A stretch of DNA of 64,000 bases. Origin: Bacillus wiedmannii. GTDB taxonomy: Bacteria; Bacillota; Bacilli; Bacillales; Bacillaceae_G. The stretch is from the NCBI RefSeq assembly GCF_001583695.1, contig NZ_LOBC01000017.1, positions 1-64,000 on the forward strand, written 5' to 3'. This document shows positions 1-6,447 of this stretch, one piece after another (the stretch's first letter is position 1; every line of letters begins with the position of its first letter). The notes under the pieces are model-generated. The model had not been told where the DNA came from and did not search any database. It worked only from the letters and a program-made list of their open reading frames with translations. Made by a program: the position numbers and the translations under genes.

Positions 1-259
1 TAGAACTTGATAAACCATCTGGTACAGTGATGGAAACATATAATGATTTCAATACAATGCTTGAGGAAGCATTGAAAACAGCCTTGCTTTAATAGGGGGT
101 ATTAATGACAAGGTAATTTACACGACGGAATATCATTTTACTAATAAGGAATATACGGGACGAGGTAATAGATACATTGGTAGAACGCCACATGGTATAG
201 AAATTATGATGTTCATTGATTCAAGGAATCGCGTTATTTCGGCCTTTCCATTACGTTAA
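1..259 (+). pseudogene. C-terminal end of an EndoU-like polymorphic toxin, frame broken
   Basis: Two overlapping frames carry one apparent protein. Positions 3-92 encode a tail ending in EEALKTALL and stop at 90-92. Another frame, open from about 65, encodes a segment with GRGNRYIGRTPHGIEI and ends in ISAFPLR at 257-259. The second part resembles the end of bacterial EndoU nucleases, where a G-x-T-x-DGI segment precedes a final AFP. A single indel around 75-95, near a run of five G, would join the frames. Such domains usually form the C-terminal warhead of LXG or other secreted toxins, with the immunity gene directly downstream, as here. The N-terminal part is outside the window. The family assignment is by eye and moderate; a sequencing error could also explain the shift. 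Confidence 0.5.
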
Positions 260-284
260 CCATTGAAAGGATGATCTTTAATAT

Positions 285-617
285 ATGAAATACACATATG
301 AATTTTATCAAGGACCTTTTAATCTTTTGATGATTAAACTTCCTGAAAATATATCGTTGGTAGGGGAATTTTTAGAAAATGATATTCAAAATAGTGACGG
401 TGTGTTTTGGCTATCTCGTATAAATAAAGTATTGAACTGCGAAGTTGATTCTCTAGAATTAGGTGGAAATAGTTGTGATTTAGAAATACGTAATGACTTC
501 ACAAAAATTATCCATCGATATATAGAAGATGAAAACTACTCTTGCAACATCGAAACCGATGAACTACAAGAATTAATTTTAGTATGGGTTAAAGAAAAAG
601 AAAAACAAAAAAAATAA
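285..617 (+). CDS. Probable immunity protein for the preceding toxin
   Basis: This small acidic protein of 110 residues starts 25 bp after the toxin tail. It has no signal peptide or membrane segment, so it should be cytoplasmic. Visible landmarks are YEFYQGPFNLLM near the start, LGGNSCDLEI in the middle and a charged lysine-rich end. Position after a polymorphic-toxin tail, small size and acidity fit an immunity protein of the CDI/LXG type; I do not recognise the family with certainty. The start at 285 is preceded by GAAAGG, though the spacing of about 14 bases is long. It is the only intact gene in the first 1.1 kb, as expected if loss of an immunity gene is harmful while its toxin still exists nearby. 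Confidence 0.55.
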   Translation: MKYTYEFYQGPFNLLMIKLPENISLVGEFLENDIQNSDGVFWLSRINKVLNCEVDSLELGGNSCDLEIRNDFTKIIHRYIEDENYSCNIETDELQELILVWVKEKEKQKK

Positions 618-783
618 GTTCGAATATTTTTGGGCAGATATTCAAAAATATAAAACTTTCATAGTTAATAATTATGATGAAGATGAAATCTCTCTTGAAA
701 TAGAAACTATTACATTACGAAATCTAATACACATTTGAATAAATGAGCACACAAAATTGACAACCGAAAAAAATAACAAGTAA
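616..783 (+). pseudogene. Remnant of a second immunity gene
   Basis: A frame directly after the immunity gene, without its own start, encodes a coding-like segment beginning KFEYFWADIQKY. An in-frame TGA at 736-738 sits where TGG (Trp) would fit, and the frame then continues to TAA at 781-783. Its end (IETITLRNLIHI, then INEH) parallels the end of the intact upstream protein (IETDELQELILVW), so it looks like the C-terminal third of a related immunity gene. It lacks a start and carries a nonsense codon, so it should be inactive. Tandem immunity genes and fragments are typical of polymorphic toxin loci. The similarity is by eye only. Confidence 0.4.
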
Positions 784-789
784 ATAATG

Positions 790-1020
790 TTACATACAGC
801 ACGAAAAAGACCGCACATTCACATACGCATCACTAGCCGTAATATAGAACACTCGCTAATAACTATTATGCACTTTACATTGATACGAACCATTTACACT
901 TATCTTCGCATCAATCGTAAATCCTAATACTCCCCCACAGAACCAGCCACATCTTTATCATGCCAAGATGGAGATTCATAGAAATGCAGATTGTCCACTC
1001 TAGAAACAAAACACTTTCCT
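790..1020 (-). pseudogene. Decayed C-terminal part of a phage N-acetylmuramoyl-L-alanine amidase (endolysin)
   Basis: The minus strand at about 1018-925 reads VSRVDNLHFYESPSWHDKD and ends at a stop after GSVGEY. A shift of frame then gives LGFTIDAKISVNGSYQCKVHN, and after another stop FYITASDAYVNVR, ending at TAA 790-792. Joined, these match the pattern of the C-terminal domain of Bacillus phage amidases (Amidase02_C type), which contain RVDxLxFYxSPxW, LGFTI, YQxKVxNSKG and YYITASxAYV. At least one frameshift and one stop codon make it a pseudogene. The catalytic domain is absent. An endolysin next to the recombinase end supports a prophage origin for the element. Confidence 0.65.
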
Positions 1021-1127
1021 ATAATAAACTAATCACAATATTTCTTTATTACTGTATCTTTCTTCTCCACATCAAATTAAATAAACGTCAAAATTATTAG
1101 TACACATAACCTGTCTATTTTCTATAC

Positions 1128-1149
1128 AAAAAAAGAGGAATTACTCCTC
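1128..1149 (-). terminator. Intrinsic terminator of the 57-residue gene
   Basis: On the minus strand GAGGA, a five-base loop and TCCTC are followed by seven T. The hairpin overlaps the stop codon region of the small minus-strand gene. Confidence 0.6.
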
Positions 1150-1314
1150 AATATTTTCTTTCGTTTGCAATTCATCAATGATGGCCCAACTAGCCTTGTA
1201 ATATGCTCGAAGGATTTTATCAATATCCTTTTTGGTTTTCGGCTCTGGAGCCACAATATAAACTTTCGTTTTCCCAAATTTATAAGACGCGGCATATTTT
1301 TCTTGTTGGCTCAT
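1141..1314 (-). CDS. Small basic protein beside the recombinase; candidate recombination directionality factor
   Basis: This gene encodes 57 residues, starting MSQQEKYAASYKFGKT and ending TKENIEE. I chose the ATG at 1314 because AGAGGTG lies just upstream; a longer frame to 1395 has no such site. There are no membrane segments or zinc motifs. The sequence mixes a short beta-like stretch (TKVYIVAPEP) with a helical half (KDIDKILRAYYKASWAIIDEL). I do not recognise the family. It is divergent from the large serine recombinase. Recombinases of this class need a small accessory protein for excision; in SPbeta this is SprB, also about 58 residues and made in the mother cell. Size, place and a SigmaE-like -10 box upstream make that role attractive here, but it is inference. 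Confidence 0.6.
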   Translation of the reverse strand: MSQQEKYAASYKFGKTKVYIVAPEPKTKKDIDKILRAYYKASWAIIDELQTKENIEE

Positions 1315-1342
1315 GGTGTCACCTCTTGAAGTGCTTTCTATA

Positions 1343-1350
1343 TTTGTATG
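1343..1350 (-). promoter_or_regulatory. SigmaE-like -10 element for the 57-residue gene
   Basis: The minus strand reads CATACAAA, seven of eight positions of the SigmaE -10 consensus CATACANT, about 28 bases before the chosen start. No convincing SigmaE -35 was found, so this is a weak call. Confidence 0.3.
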
Positions 1351-1558
1351 CTGCTGATTTGTTAGTACTGCCATATTAGTTGCTAACCATTTCAAAGCAG
1401 AACAATCATCGAAATATTAAAGTATCGGAAAACGACGAAGAATCTTAAATGCTTTCTTAAATCAAACATGTCATTACTTTCGCTACTTCAAATAGCCATT
1501 TCTACTTCTTATATATACATTTCTCGTATATGAATTAACTATATAAGGAGGTCTAATC

Positions 1559-3106
1559 ATGAAAACCGCAATCTACCTAAGAAAATCCCGCGCCGATCTC
1601 GAAGCCGAGGCACGAGGCGAAGGTGAAACGTTAGCAAAGCACCGCACTACCCTGCTGAAAATAGCGAAGGAAATGAACTTAAATGTTTTAGCTGTCCGTG
1701 AGGAAATCGTTTCTGGTGAGAGTTTAGTGAAACGACCTGAGATGTTAGCATTGCTTGAAGAAATTGAAGATAACAAATATGATGTTGTTCTTTGTATGGA
1801 TATGGACCGTTTAGGTCGTGGTGGTATGAAAGAACAAGGAATCATTTTAGAGACGTTTAAACGCTCGAATACGAAGATTATGACACCTAGGAAGACTTAT
1901 GACCTTAATGATGAGTGGGATGAAGAATACAGCGAATTTGAAGCGTTTATGGCTCGTAAGGAGTTAAAGATTATTACACGACGTATGCAACGAGGTCGTG
2001 TAGCCAGTGTAGAGGCTGGGAATTATCTCGGTACACATGCACCATTCGGATATGATATCCATCGCTTAAATAAGCGAGAACGTACTTTAACGATTAATCC
2101 AGAAGAAGCTTCAGTTGTAAGAATGATATTTGATTGGTATGCAAATGAAGATATGGGCGCTAACGCAATCCGAAGCAAGTTAAATGATCTTGGCTACAAA
2201 AGTAAGCTAGGTAATGAATGGAACCCTTACAGCATCTTGGATATATTAAAAAATAATGTATACATAGGAAAAGTAACGTGGCAAAAACGAAAAGAGGTAA
2301 AACAACCTGATGCCGTAAAAAGAAGTTGTGCTCGTCAAGATAAATCAGATTGGATTATTGCTGATGGTAAACATGAGCCTATCATACCTGAAAGCTTATT
2401 TGAGCAAGTGCAAGAAAAATTAAATTCAAGGTATCACGTTCCTTACAATACGAATGGAATTAAAAATCCACTAGCTGGTATTATTAAATGTAGTAAATGT
2501 GGTTATAGTATGGTCCAACGTTATCCGAAGAACCGAAAAGAAACGATGGATTGTAAGCATCGCGGTTGCGAAAACAAATCAAGCTATACGGAATTAATTG
2601 AGAAGCGTTTACTCGAGGCATTAAAAGAATGGTACATCAATTATAAAGCTGATTTTGAAAAACATAAGCAAGATGACAAATTAAAAGAAACACAAGTTAT
2701 TCAAATGAATGAAGCTGCGTTACGTAAGCTTGAAAAAGAATTAGTGGATGTCCAAAAACAAAAAAATAATTTACATGATTTATTAGAGCGTGGTATTTAC
2801 ACAGTCGATATGTTTTTAGAACGTTCGAATGTAATTTCTGATCGCATTACTGAAATTACTTCCACGATGGAAAACTTAAAGAAAGAAATTAAAACTGAAA
2901 TTAAGAAGGAAAAAGTGAAGAAAGATACAATACCTCAAGTGGAGCATGTTCTTGATCTGTACTTTAAAACAGATGATCCCAAAAAGAAAAACAGCCTCCT
3001 AAAGTCAGTTTTAGAAAAGGCTGTTTATAAAAAGGAAAAGTGGCAAAGGCTCGATGATTTCGAACTTGTGCTTTACCCTAAACTCCCTCAAGATGGCGAC
3101 ATATAA
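1559..3106 (+). CDS. Large serine recombinase (site-specific integrase/excisionase of the element)
   Basis: This 515-residue protein cuts and rejoins DNA at attachment sites through a covalent serine intermediate. The resolvase domain covers about residues 1-145, with the nucleophile at Ser10 in YLRKS and the DRLGRG motif at 83-88. The recombinase domain follows (about 160-290). A zinc ribbon is marked by Cys311, Cys314, Cys332 and Cys337. A coiled-coil region spans about 375-465. The length is close to SpoIVCA of the skin element. AAGGAGG at 1545-1551 gives ideal spacing to the ATG. Upstream, a dyad ATATAC-N7-GTATAT (1513-1531) may be an operator; the best SigmaA-like match is weak. The stop codon lies 17 bp from the stop of interrupted spoVFB, so the gene abuts the attachment site. 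It appears intact and is the likely enzyme for excision of the element. Confidence 0.95.
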   Translation: MKTAIYLRKSRADLEAEARGEGETLAKHRTTLLKIAKEMNLNVLAVREEIVSGESLVKRPEMLALLEEIEDNKYDVVLCMDMDRLGRGGMKEQGIILETFKRSNTKIMTPRKTYDLNDEWDEEYSEFEAFMARKELKIITRRMQRGRVASVEAGNYLGTHAPFGYDIHRLNKRERTLTINPEEASVVRMIFDWYANEDMGANAIRSKLNDLGYKSKLGNEWNPYSILDILKNNVYIGKVTWQKRKEVKQPDAVKRSCARQDKSDWIIADGKHEPIIPESLFEQVQEKLNSRYHVPYNTNGIKNPLAGIIKCSKCGYSMVQRYPKNRKETMDCKHRGCENKSSYTELIEKRLLEALKEWYINYKADFEKHKQDDKLKETQVIQMNEAALRKLEKELVDVQKQKNNLHDLLERGIYTVDMFLERSNVISDRITEITSTMENLKKEIKTEIKKEKVKKDTIPQVEHVLDLYFKTDDPKKKNSLLKSVLEKAVYKKEKWQRLDDFELVLYPKLPQDGDI

Positions 3107-3160
3107 GCGTTTATGCTTTGTCGTCACCTTGTTGGTGTAATTAGATTTACTCCATTCAGC
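3107..3160. other. Element-chromosome junction (hybrid attachment site) within spoVFB
   Basis: Bases 3140-3153, read on the minus strand as GGAGTAAATCTAAT, still fit the spoVFB codons Gly-Val-Asn-Leu. Below 3140 the coding sequence becomes unrelated (Thr-Pro-Thr-Arg-stop). A short dyad CACC-TTGTT-GGTG occupies 3126-3138 directly beside the change. Serine recombinases use imperfect inverted repeats around a short shared core, so the crossover probably lies within about 3130-3155. The core cannot be fixed without the other end of the element. Confidence 0.65.
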
Positions 3161-3564
3161 CCTAAAGCATCATTCGTCGAAACAGCCAATACGACAGGCT
3201 TGCCATTTCTTAACGTCGCTTTCGCTGCCATTAGTACTGGAGAGTCTGTCATTGCATTTGCAAATTTACTCATAGAATTTCCTGTTAGTGGTGCAATTAC
3301 CATACAATCTAGTGGAATTTTAGGTCCTAGTGGTTCTGCGCCAACGATTGAATTAATCGCTTTAAATCCTGTTACTTCTTCAATCTTTTTAATCCACTCT
3401 GCTCCTTCTCCAAATCTCGTATTTGTTGATTGAACAGTGTAAGAAACAACGGGGCGTACTTCTGCTCCCTCAGCAATTAATTTTTCTAAATGAGGCATTA
3501 CTTCTTCGTACGTACAATGTGAACCAGTAAAACCAAACCCTATTCTTTTCCCTTTTAAATTCAT
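3124..3564 (-). CDS. spoVFB: Dipicolinate synthase subunit B, 5' part, interrupted by the element
   Basis: SpoVFB (DpaB) is the flavoprotein-like subunit that works with SpoVFA to make dipicolinic acid for the spore core. The family has about 200 residues; here the frame gives only 146. The sequence follows the family through ALGLNGVNL and then ends with ITPTR, encoded by the inserted element. The missing roughly 60 C-terminal residues should lie at the far end of the element. The start ATG overlaps the spoVFA stop codon by four bases (ATGA), so translation is coupled. No other lesion is visible in the retained part, which suggests that a functional gene is restored by excision during sporulation. 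The alternative is a dead gene and a strain that makes little dipicolinate. Confidence 0.9.
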   Translation of the reverse strand: MNLKGKRIGFGFTGSHCTYEEVMPHLEKLIAEGAEVRPVVSYTVQSTNTRFGEGAEWIKKIEEVTGFKAINSIVGAEPLGPKIPLDCMVIAPLTGNSMSKFANAMTDSPVLMAAKATLRNGKPVVLAVSTNDALGLNGVNLITPTR

Positions 3565-4463
3565 TCCCCATTCTCCTTTCTTGCTATTACGTCTTCTGCT
3601 AGTAACTGAGAAAGAACGTTCGCTAAAATTTGTCCTGCTGTTTTTGGAGCAACAATACCTGGTAATCCAGGTGCTAACAGCGCTTTGACTCCTCTTTTTT
3701 CCGCATATCTAAAGTCGGTACCGCCTGGTTTAGAAGCTAAATCAATTACTAACGTATGAGCCGGCATTTTCGAAATAACATTCGCTGTCACGACGAGATG
3801 CGGAATTGTATTAATGACAATATCGATATTTCCTACTTCTTTCTCAATATTTTGCATATGAAAAGGAGAAAACATCATTTCTGTAATACGTGCAATATGT
3901 TCCGATCGTCTTGCTCCAACTTTGACATGGGCTCCTAATGATTGAAATGCTCTGGCAACACTCATCCCTGTTCTACCAAATCCTAAAACCATTACATTGG
4001 AACCATGAATTGTATAGTCGGTATGTTGAATTACCATCATTAATGTACCTTCTACAGTTGGAATAGAATTGTAGATTGCCACATCATCACGATCAAATAA
4101 TTTAACAAGTTTGCGGTTTGTAGTAGATACGAGATTTTCCAAGTAAGGCGTACCAATACCTGAATATATAGTAAAATGTTCTGGTGTATTTTCAATTTGT
4201 TCTTTCGTTATAGAAACTTTTTCGTTTGAAAAAATAGTATCTACTTCTCCCTTGGCATTTGTACCTGCAACTGGCAAAATAATTGCATCTACAGAAGTGA
4301 AATCTAAATTTTGTATACTTTCTTTTGCTGCCCCTGTGAAGCCATGATCTAACTGATCAAACCCTATCAATGAAAGTTTCGCATCCAATTCAACTAGCTT
4401 GCGAATTACTTCTAGCTGTCTTGCATCTCCTCCTATGACAGCAATATGCATCTCAGTCAACAT
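3561..4463 (-). CDS. spoVFA: Dipicolinate synthase subunit A
   Basis: SpoVFA (DpaA) is the NAD(P)-binding subunit of dipicolinate synthase, which oxidises the dihydrodipicolinate pathway intermediate to dipicolinic acid in the mother cell. The protein has 300 residues, the normal family length. The N-terminal MHIAVIGGDARQLEVI and the nucleotide-binding VLGFGRTGMSVA (around residue 160) are clear, as is LAPGLPGIVAPKTAGQI near the end. It is the first gene of the spoVFA-spoVFB operon, which in Bacillus continues into asd and dapG; those genes are displaced here by the inserted element. A SigmaK-type promoter lies upstream. A DpaA made without a complete partner would not be expected to support normal synthesis. 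Confidence 0.97.
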   Translation of the reverse strand: MLTEMHIAVIGGDARQLEVIRKLVELDAKLSLIGFDQLDHGFTGAAKESIQNLDFTSVDAIILPVAGTNAKGEVDTIFSNEKVSITKEQIENTPEHFTIYSGIGTPYLENLVSTTNRKLVKLFDRDDVAIYNSIPTVEGTLMMVIQHTDYTIHGSNVMVLGFGRTGMSVARAFQSLGAHVKVGARRSEHIARITEMMFSPFHMQNIEKEVGNIDIVINTIPHLVVTANVISKMPAHTLVIDLASKPGGTDFRYAEKRGVKALLAPGLPGIVAPKTAGQILANVLSQLLAEDVIARKENGE

Positions 4464-4527
4464 TCCCTAATTCACCTTCTTTTTCTGTCATTTATAAGAA
4501 AAGTGCCTACTTTTTCTTTTTCCTCCA

Positions 4528-4556
4528 CATCATATGTAATGTACGAGTTTTAGGTG
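4528..4556 (-). promoter_or_regulatory. SigmaK-type promoter of spoVFA
   Basis: The minus strand reads CACC, 16 bases, then CATATGATG. This fits the SigmaK consensus (AC, 16-17 bases, CATANNNTA) with one mismatch. Known SigmaK control of spoVF in B. subtilis supports it. Confidence 0.6.
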
Positions 4557-4708
4557 ATTGAAAAACGAAAGCATGTATGATTTATCCCGCTATTTGTATG
4601 CAGTTAGACCTCCATCTCAACATTCGACATATGAGAGGACATTATACGGGAAATTGATTTCCGGTAAACGCTCGATTCATGTGAGCTTTTACTCAGAAGA
4701 GAATGAAC

Positions 4709-4735
4709 AAAAAAAAGATGACCAAAATGGCCACC
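4709..4735 (-). terminator. Terminator after ymxH
   Basis: On the minus strand an eight-pair stem (GGTGGCCA/TGGTCATC, with two G-T pairs, loop of three) is followed by eight T. It separates ymxH from the sporulation operon. Confidence 0.7.
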
Positions 4736-4737
4736 TT

Positions 4738-4989
4738 TCACTTCGAATTTGAATGATCCGTAATATCACAAAGGATCATATCGTGCCCTACTTTCTTAAT
4801 TTGGCTCCACGTGACTCTTACTTCTTGTGGTTCCTTTTTAAAACCTCCCCATTTCCCAGCCGGTATGATAAGAGCCTGTATTTGGCCATCCTTCTCATCA
4901 ATCTCTAAATCCACATAACCTAAAACTCCCATTTTTTCTGCTCTTTCTAAATTTACAATCTCTTTGCCACTTAATTCACTTAATCGCAT
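4738..4989 (-). CDS. ymxH: YlmC/YmxH family PRC-barrel sporulation protein
   Basis: This 83-residue protein belongs to the YlmC/YmxH family, small PRC-barrel proteins found in spore formers. The characteristic MRLSELSGKEIVNL start, the LGYVDLEID segment and the IIPAGKWGGF stretch are all visible. The molecular role is not established; members are cytoplasmic and several are expressed during sporulation. The start is supported by AGGGGGAG eight bases upstream. It sits between mlpA and spoVFA, the usual place in Bacillus, and is closed by a terminator directly at its 3' end. Confidence 0.9.
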   Translation of the reverse strand: MRLSELSGKEIVNLERAEKMGVLGYVDLEIDEKDGQIQALIIPAGKWGGFKKEPQEVRVTWSQIKKVGHDMILCDITDHSNSK

Positions 4990-5059
4990 ACAATCTCCCC
5001 CTACCGAATTATGAATTTAAGTTATCCATAATTAGTACCTATTCTGTATATCAAAAAAA

Positions 5060-5097
5060 AAATAACCGTATCTCTTTTAAAAGAGATACGGTTATTT
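5060..5097. terminator. 38-bp perfect palindrome, bidirectional terminator after mlpA
   Basis: Two 19-base arms centred between 5078 and 5079 are exactly complementary, with TTTTAAAA at the centre and A or T runs on both flanks. It lies 22 bases beyond the mlpA stop and can end transcripts in either direction. Confidence 0.85.
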
Positions 5098-5119
5098 TTA
5101 CATACTTCATATAAAGCAA

Positions 5120-6361
5120 TTATAGTTTTATTCCTTTTGGAAGTTTTCCATCTGGACTAATTAATGCTGCAGAGAATTCATCTGTAAACATGTTACGAAT
5201 TAACTCATCAACATTTTCTTTTGTTACTGTGTTTACACTTTCAATAATCTCATCAAGTGAACGATGCTTACGAAGTAGCAACTCATTTTTACCATTACGG
5301 CTCATACGGCTATTCGTACTTTCTAAACTTAACATTAAGTTTCCTTTTAATTGCTCTTTACTATTAATAAGCTCTTTTTCTGTAATACCTGTATTTTTCA
5401 ATGTTTCTAATGTTTCTTGCATTGTTTCATACAGTGTATCTAATTGTTGGCTACCTGTTCCACCATACAGCGTTAACATACCTGTATCTTCATAAGAAGA
5501 ATGGTAAGAAAATACTGAATAGGCTAACCCACGTTGCTCACGTACTTCTTGGAATAAACGGCTACTCATACTACCGCCTAAAACGTTATTTAATACAATT
5601 AAGTTATAAATATCTTCGTGTCCCATTTGTAAGCCTTTATATCCTAAACATAAATGAGCTTGTTCTGTTTCCTTTTTACGTGCTACCTTATTAAAATGGA
5701 AAATTGGGCTATGTACTTGTTCACGGTTTGTTGTTCCTTCATAACTACCGAAATATTGCTCTACCGTTTGCAAGAAGGCTTCATCAATATTTCCTGCAAC
5801 TGAAACAACGACATTTTCAGGTGTGTAATGATCCTTGATATATTGGCGTAGCGTATCACCTGTAAACGTATCAAGCGTTTCTTCTGTTCCTAAAATAGGA
5901 TATCCAAGTGGATGCGTTTCATATGTTGCTTTCGTTAACATATCATGCACAATATCATCTGGAGCATCTTCGTACATTTTAATTTCTTCACATACGACAT
6001 TCTTCTCTTTTTTCAGTTCTTCCTCATCAAATGTTGAATTAAAGAACATATCTGCTAATACATCTAAAGCATATTTAGCATGCTCATCTAGCACTTTTGC
6101 ATAGTAACAAGTGTATTCTTTTGAAGTAAAAGCATTCACTTGCCCACCAATGCTATCAAATGATTCTGCAATTTCGCGTGCACTACGTGTTTCCGTTCCT
6201 TTAAAGAACATATGCTCTAAAAAGTGGGAAACCCCGTTATTTTTTTCATTTTCATTTCTTGATCCCGCATGAATCCAAATACCAATTGCAACCGATCTTA
6301 CTGTTGGTATATTCTCCATAACGATTCTTACACCATTTTTACAAGTATATTTTTTAATCAA
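5120..6361 (-). CDS. mlpA: M16 family zinc peptidase (processing-protease type)
   Basis: MlpA (YmxG) is a soluble zinc metallopeptidase related to mitochondrial processing peptidase beta and pitrilysin. The 413 residues are normal for the family. The inverted zinc motif HFLEH is at 46-50, and a downstream glutamate occurs in VVCEEIKMYED near 125. The start is TTG, chosen because AGGAGG lies seven bases before it and the family begins MIKxYTCKNG. In B. subtilis the protein is linked to control of extracellular protease expression. It follows ylxY with a short gap and ends at a strong palindromic terminator. Confidence 0.95.
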   Translation of the reverse strand: MIKKYTCKNGVRIVMENIPTVRSVAIGIWIHAGSRNENEKNNGVSHFLEHMFFKGTETRSAREIAESFDSIGGQVNAFTSKEYTCYYAKVLDEHAKYALDVLADMFFNSTFDEEELKKEKNVVCEEIKMYEDAPDDIVHDMLTKATYETHPLGYPILGTEETLDTFTGDTLRQYIKDHYTPENVVVSVAGNIDEAFLQTVEQYFGSYEGTTNREQVHSPIFHFNKVARKKETEQAHLCLGYKGLQMGHEDIYNLIVLNNVLGGSMSSRLFQEVREQRGLAYSVFSYHSSYEDTGMLTLYGGTGSQQLDTLYETMQETLETLKNTGITEKELINSKEQLKGNLMLSLESTNSRMSRNGKNELLLRKHRSLDEIIESVNTVTKENVDELIRNMFTDEFSAALISPDGKLPKGIKL

Positions 6362-6447
6362 AAACTTTCCTCCTACTGCCAGTTTCTCTAATTAATTGCT
6401 ATTATTTAATGATAACAAGTTTAAGGATGAATGTCATGCAAATGTAT

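Larger units (their letters stand above)
1..3140. mobile_element. Right end of a prophage-like element inserted in spoVFB (skin/vfbin type)
   Basis: This stretch contains the only non-core genes of the window: toxin and immunity remnants, a broken endolysin end, a 57-residue protein and a large serine recombinase. The other end lies outside the window. The right boundary is placed near 3140 because the minus-strand spoVFB frame follows family sequence up to there and then changes to unrelated codons. A recombinase gene at the edge of a prophage, pointing into a split sporulation gene, is the layout of the B. subtilis skin element. The left end, the full length and the missing 3' part of spoVFB are inferred to lie to the left of position 1. 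Confidence 0.85.

Noticed and set aside
3124-3564. spoVFB as simply a naturally short gene
   Set aside because: The family has a conserved C-terminal third that is absent, and the change in sequence coincides with the recombinase-side junction.
4558-4752. 64-codon plus-strand frame between spoVFA and ymxH
   Set aside because: It starts at TTG with a poor ribosome-binding site, contains the ymxH terminator and the edge of ymxH, and covers the spoVFA leader.
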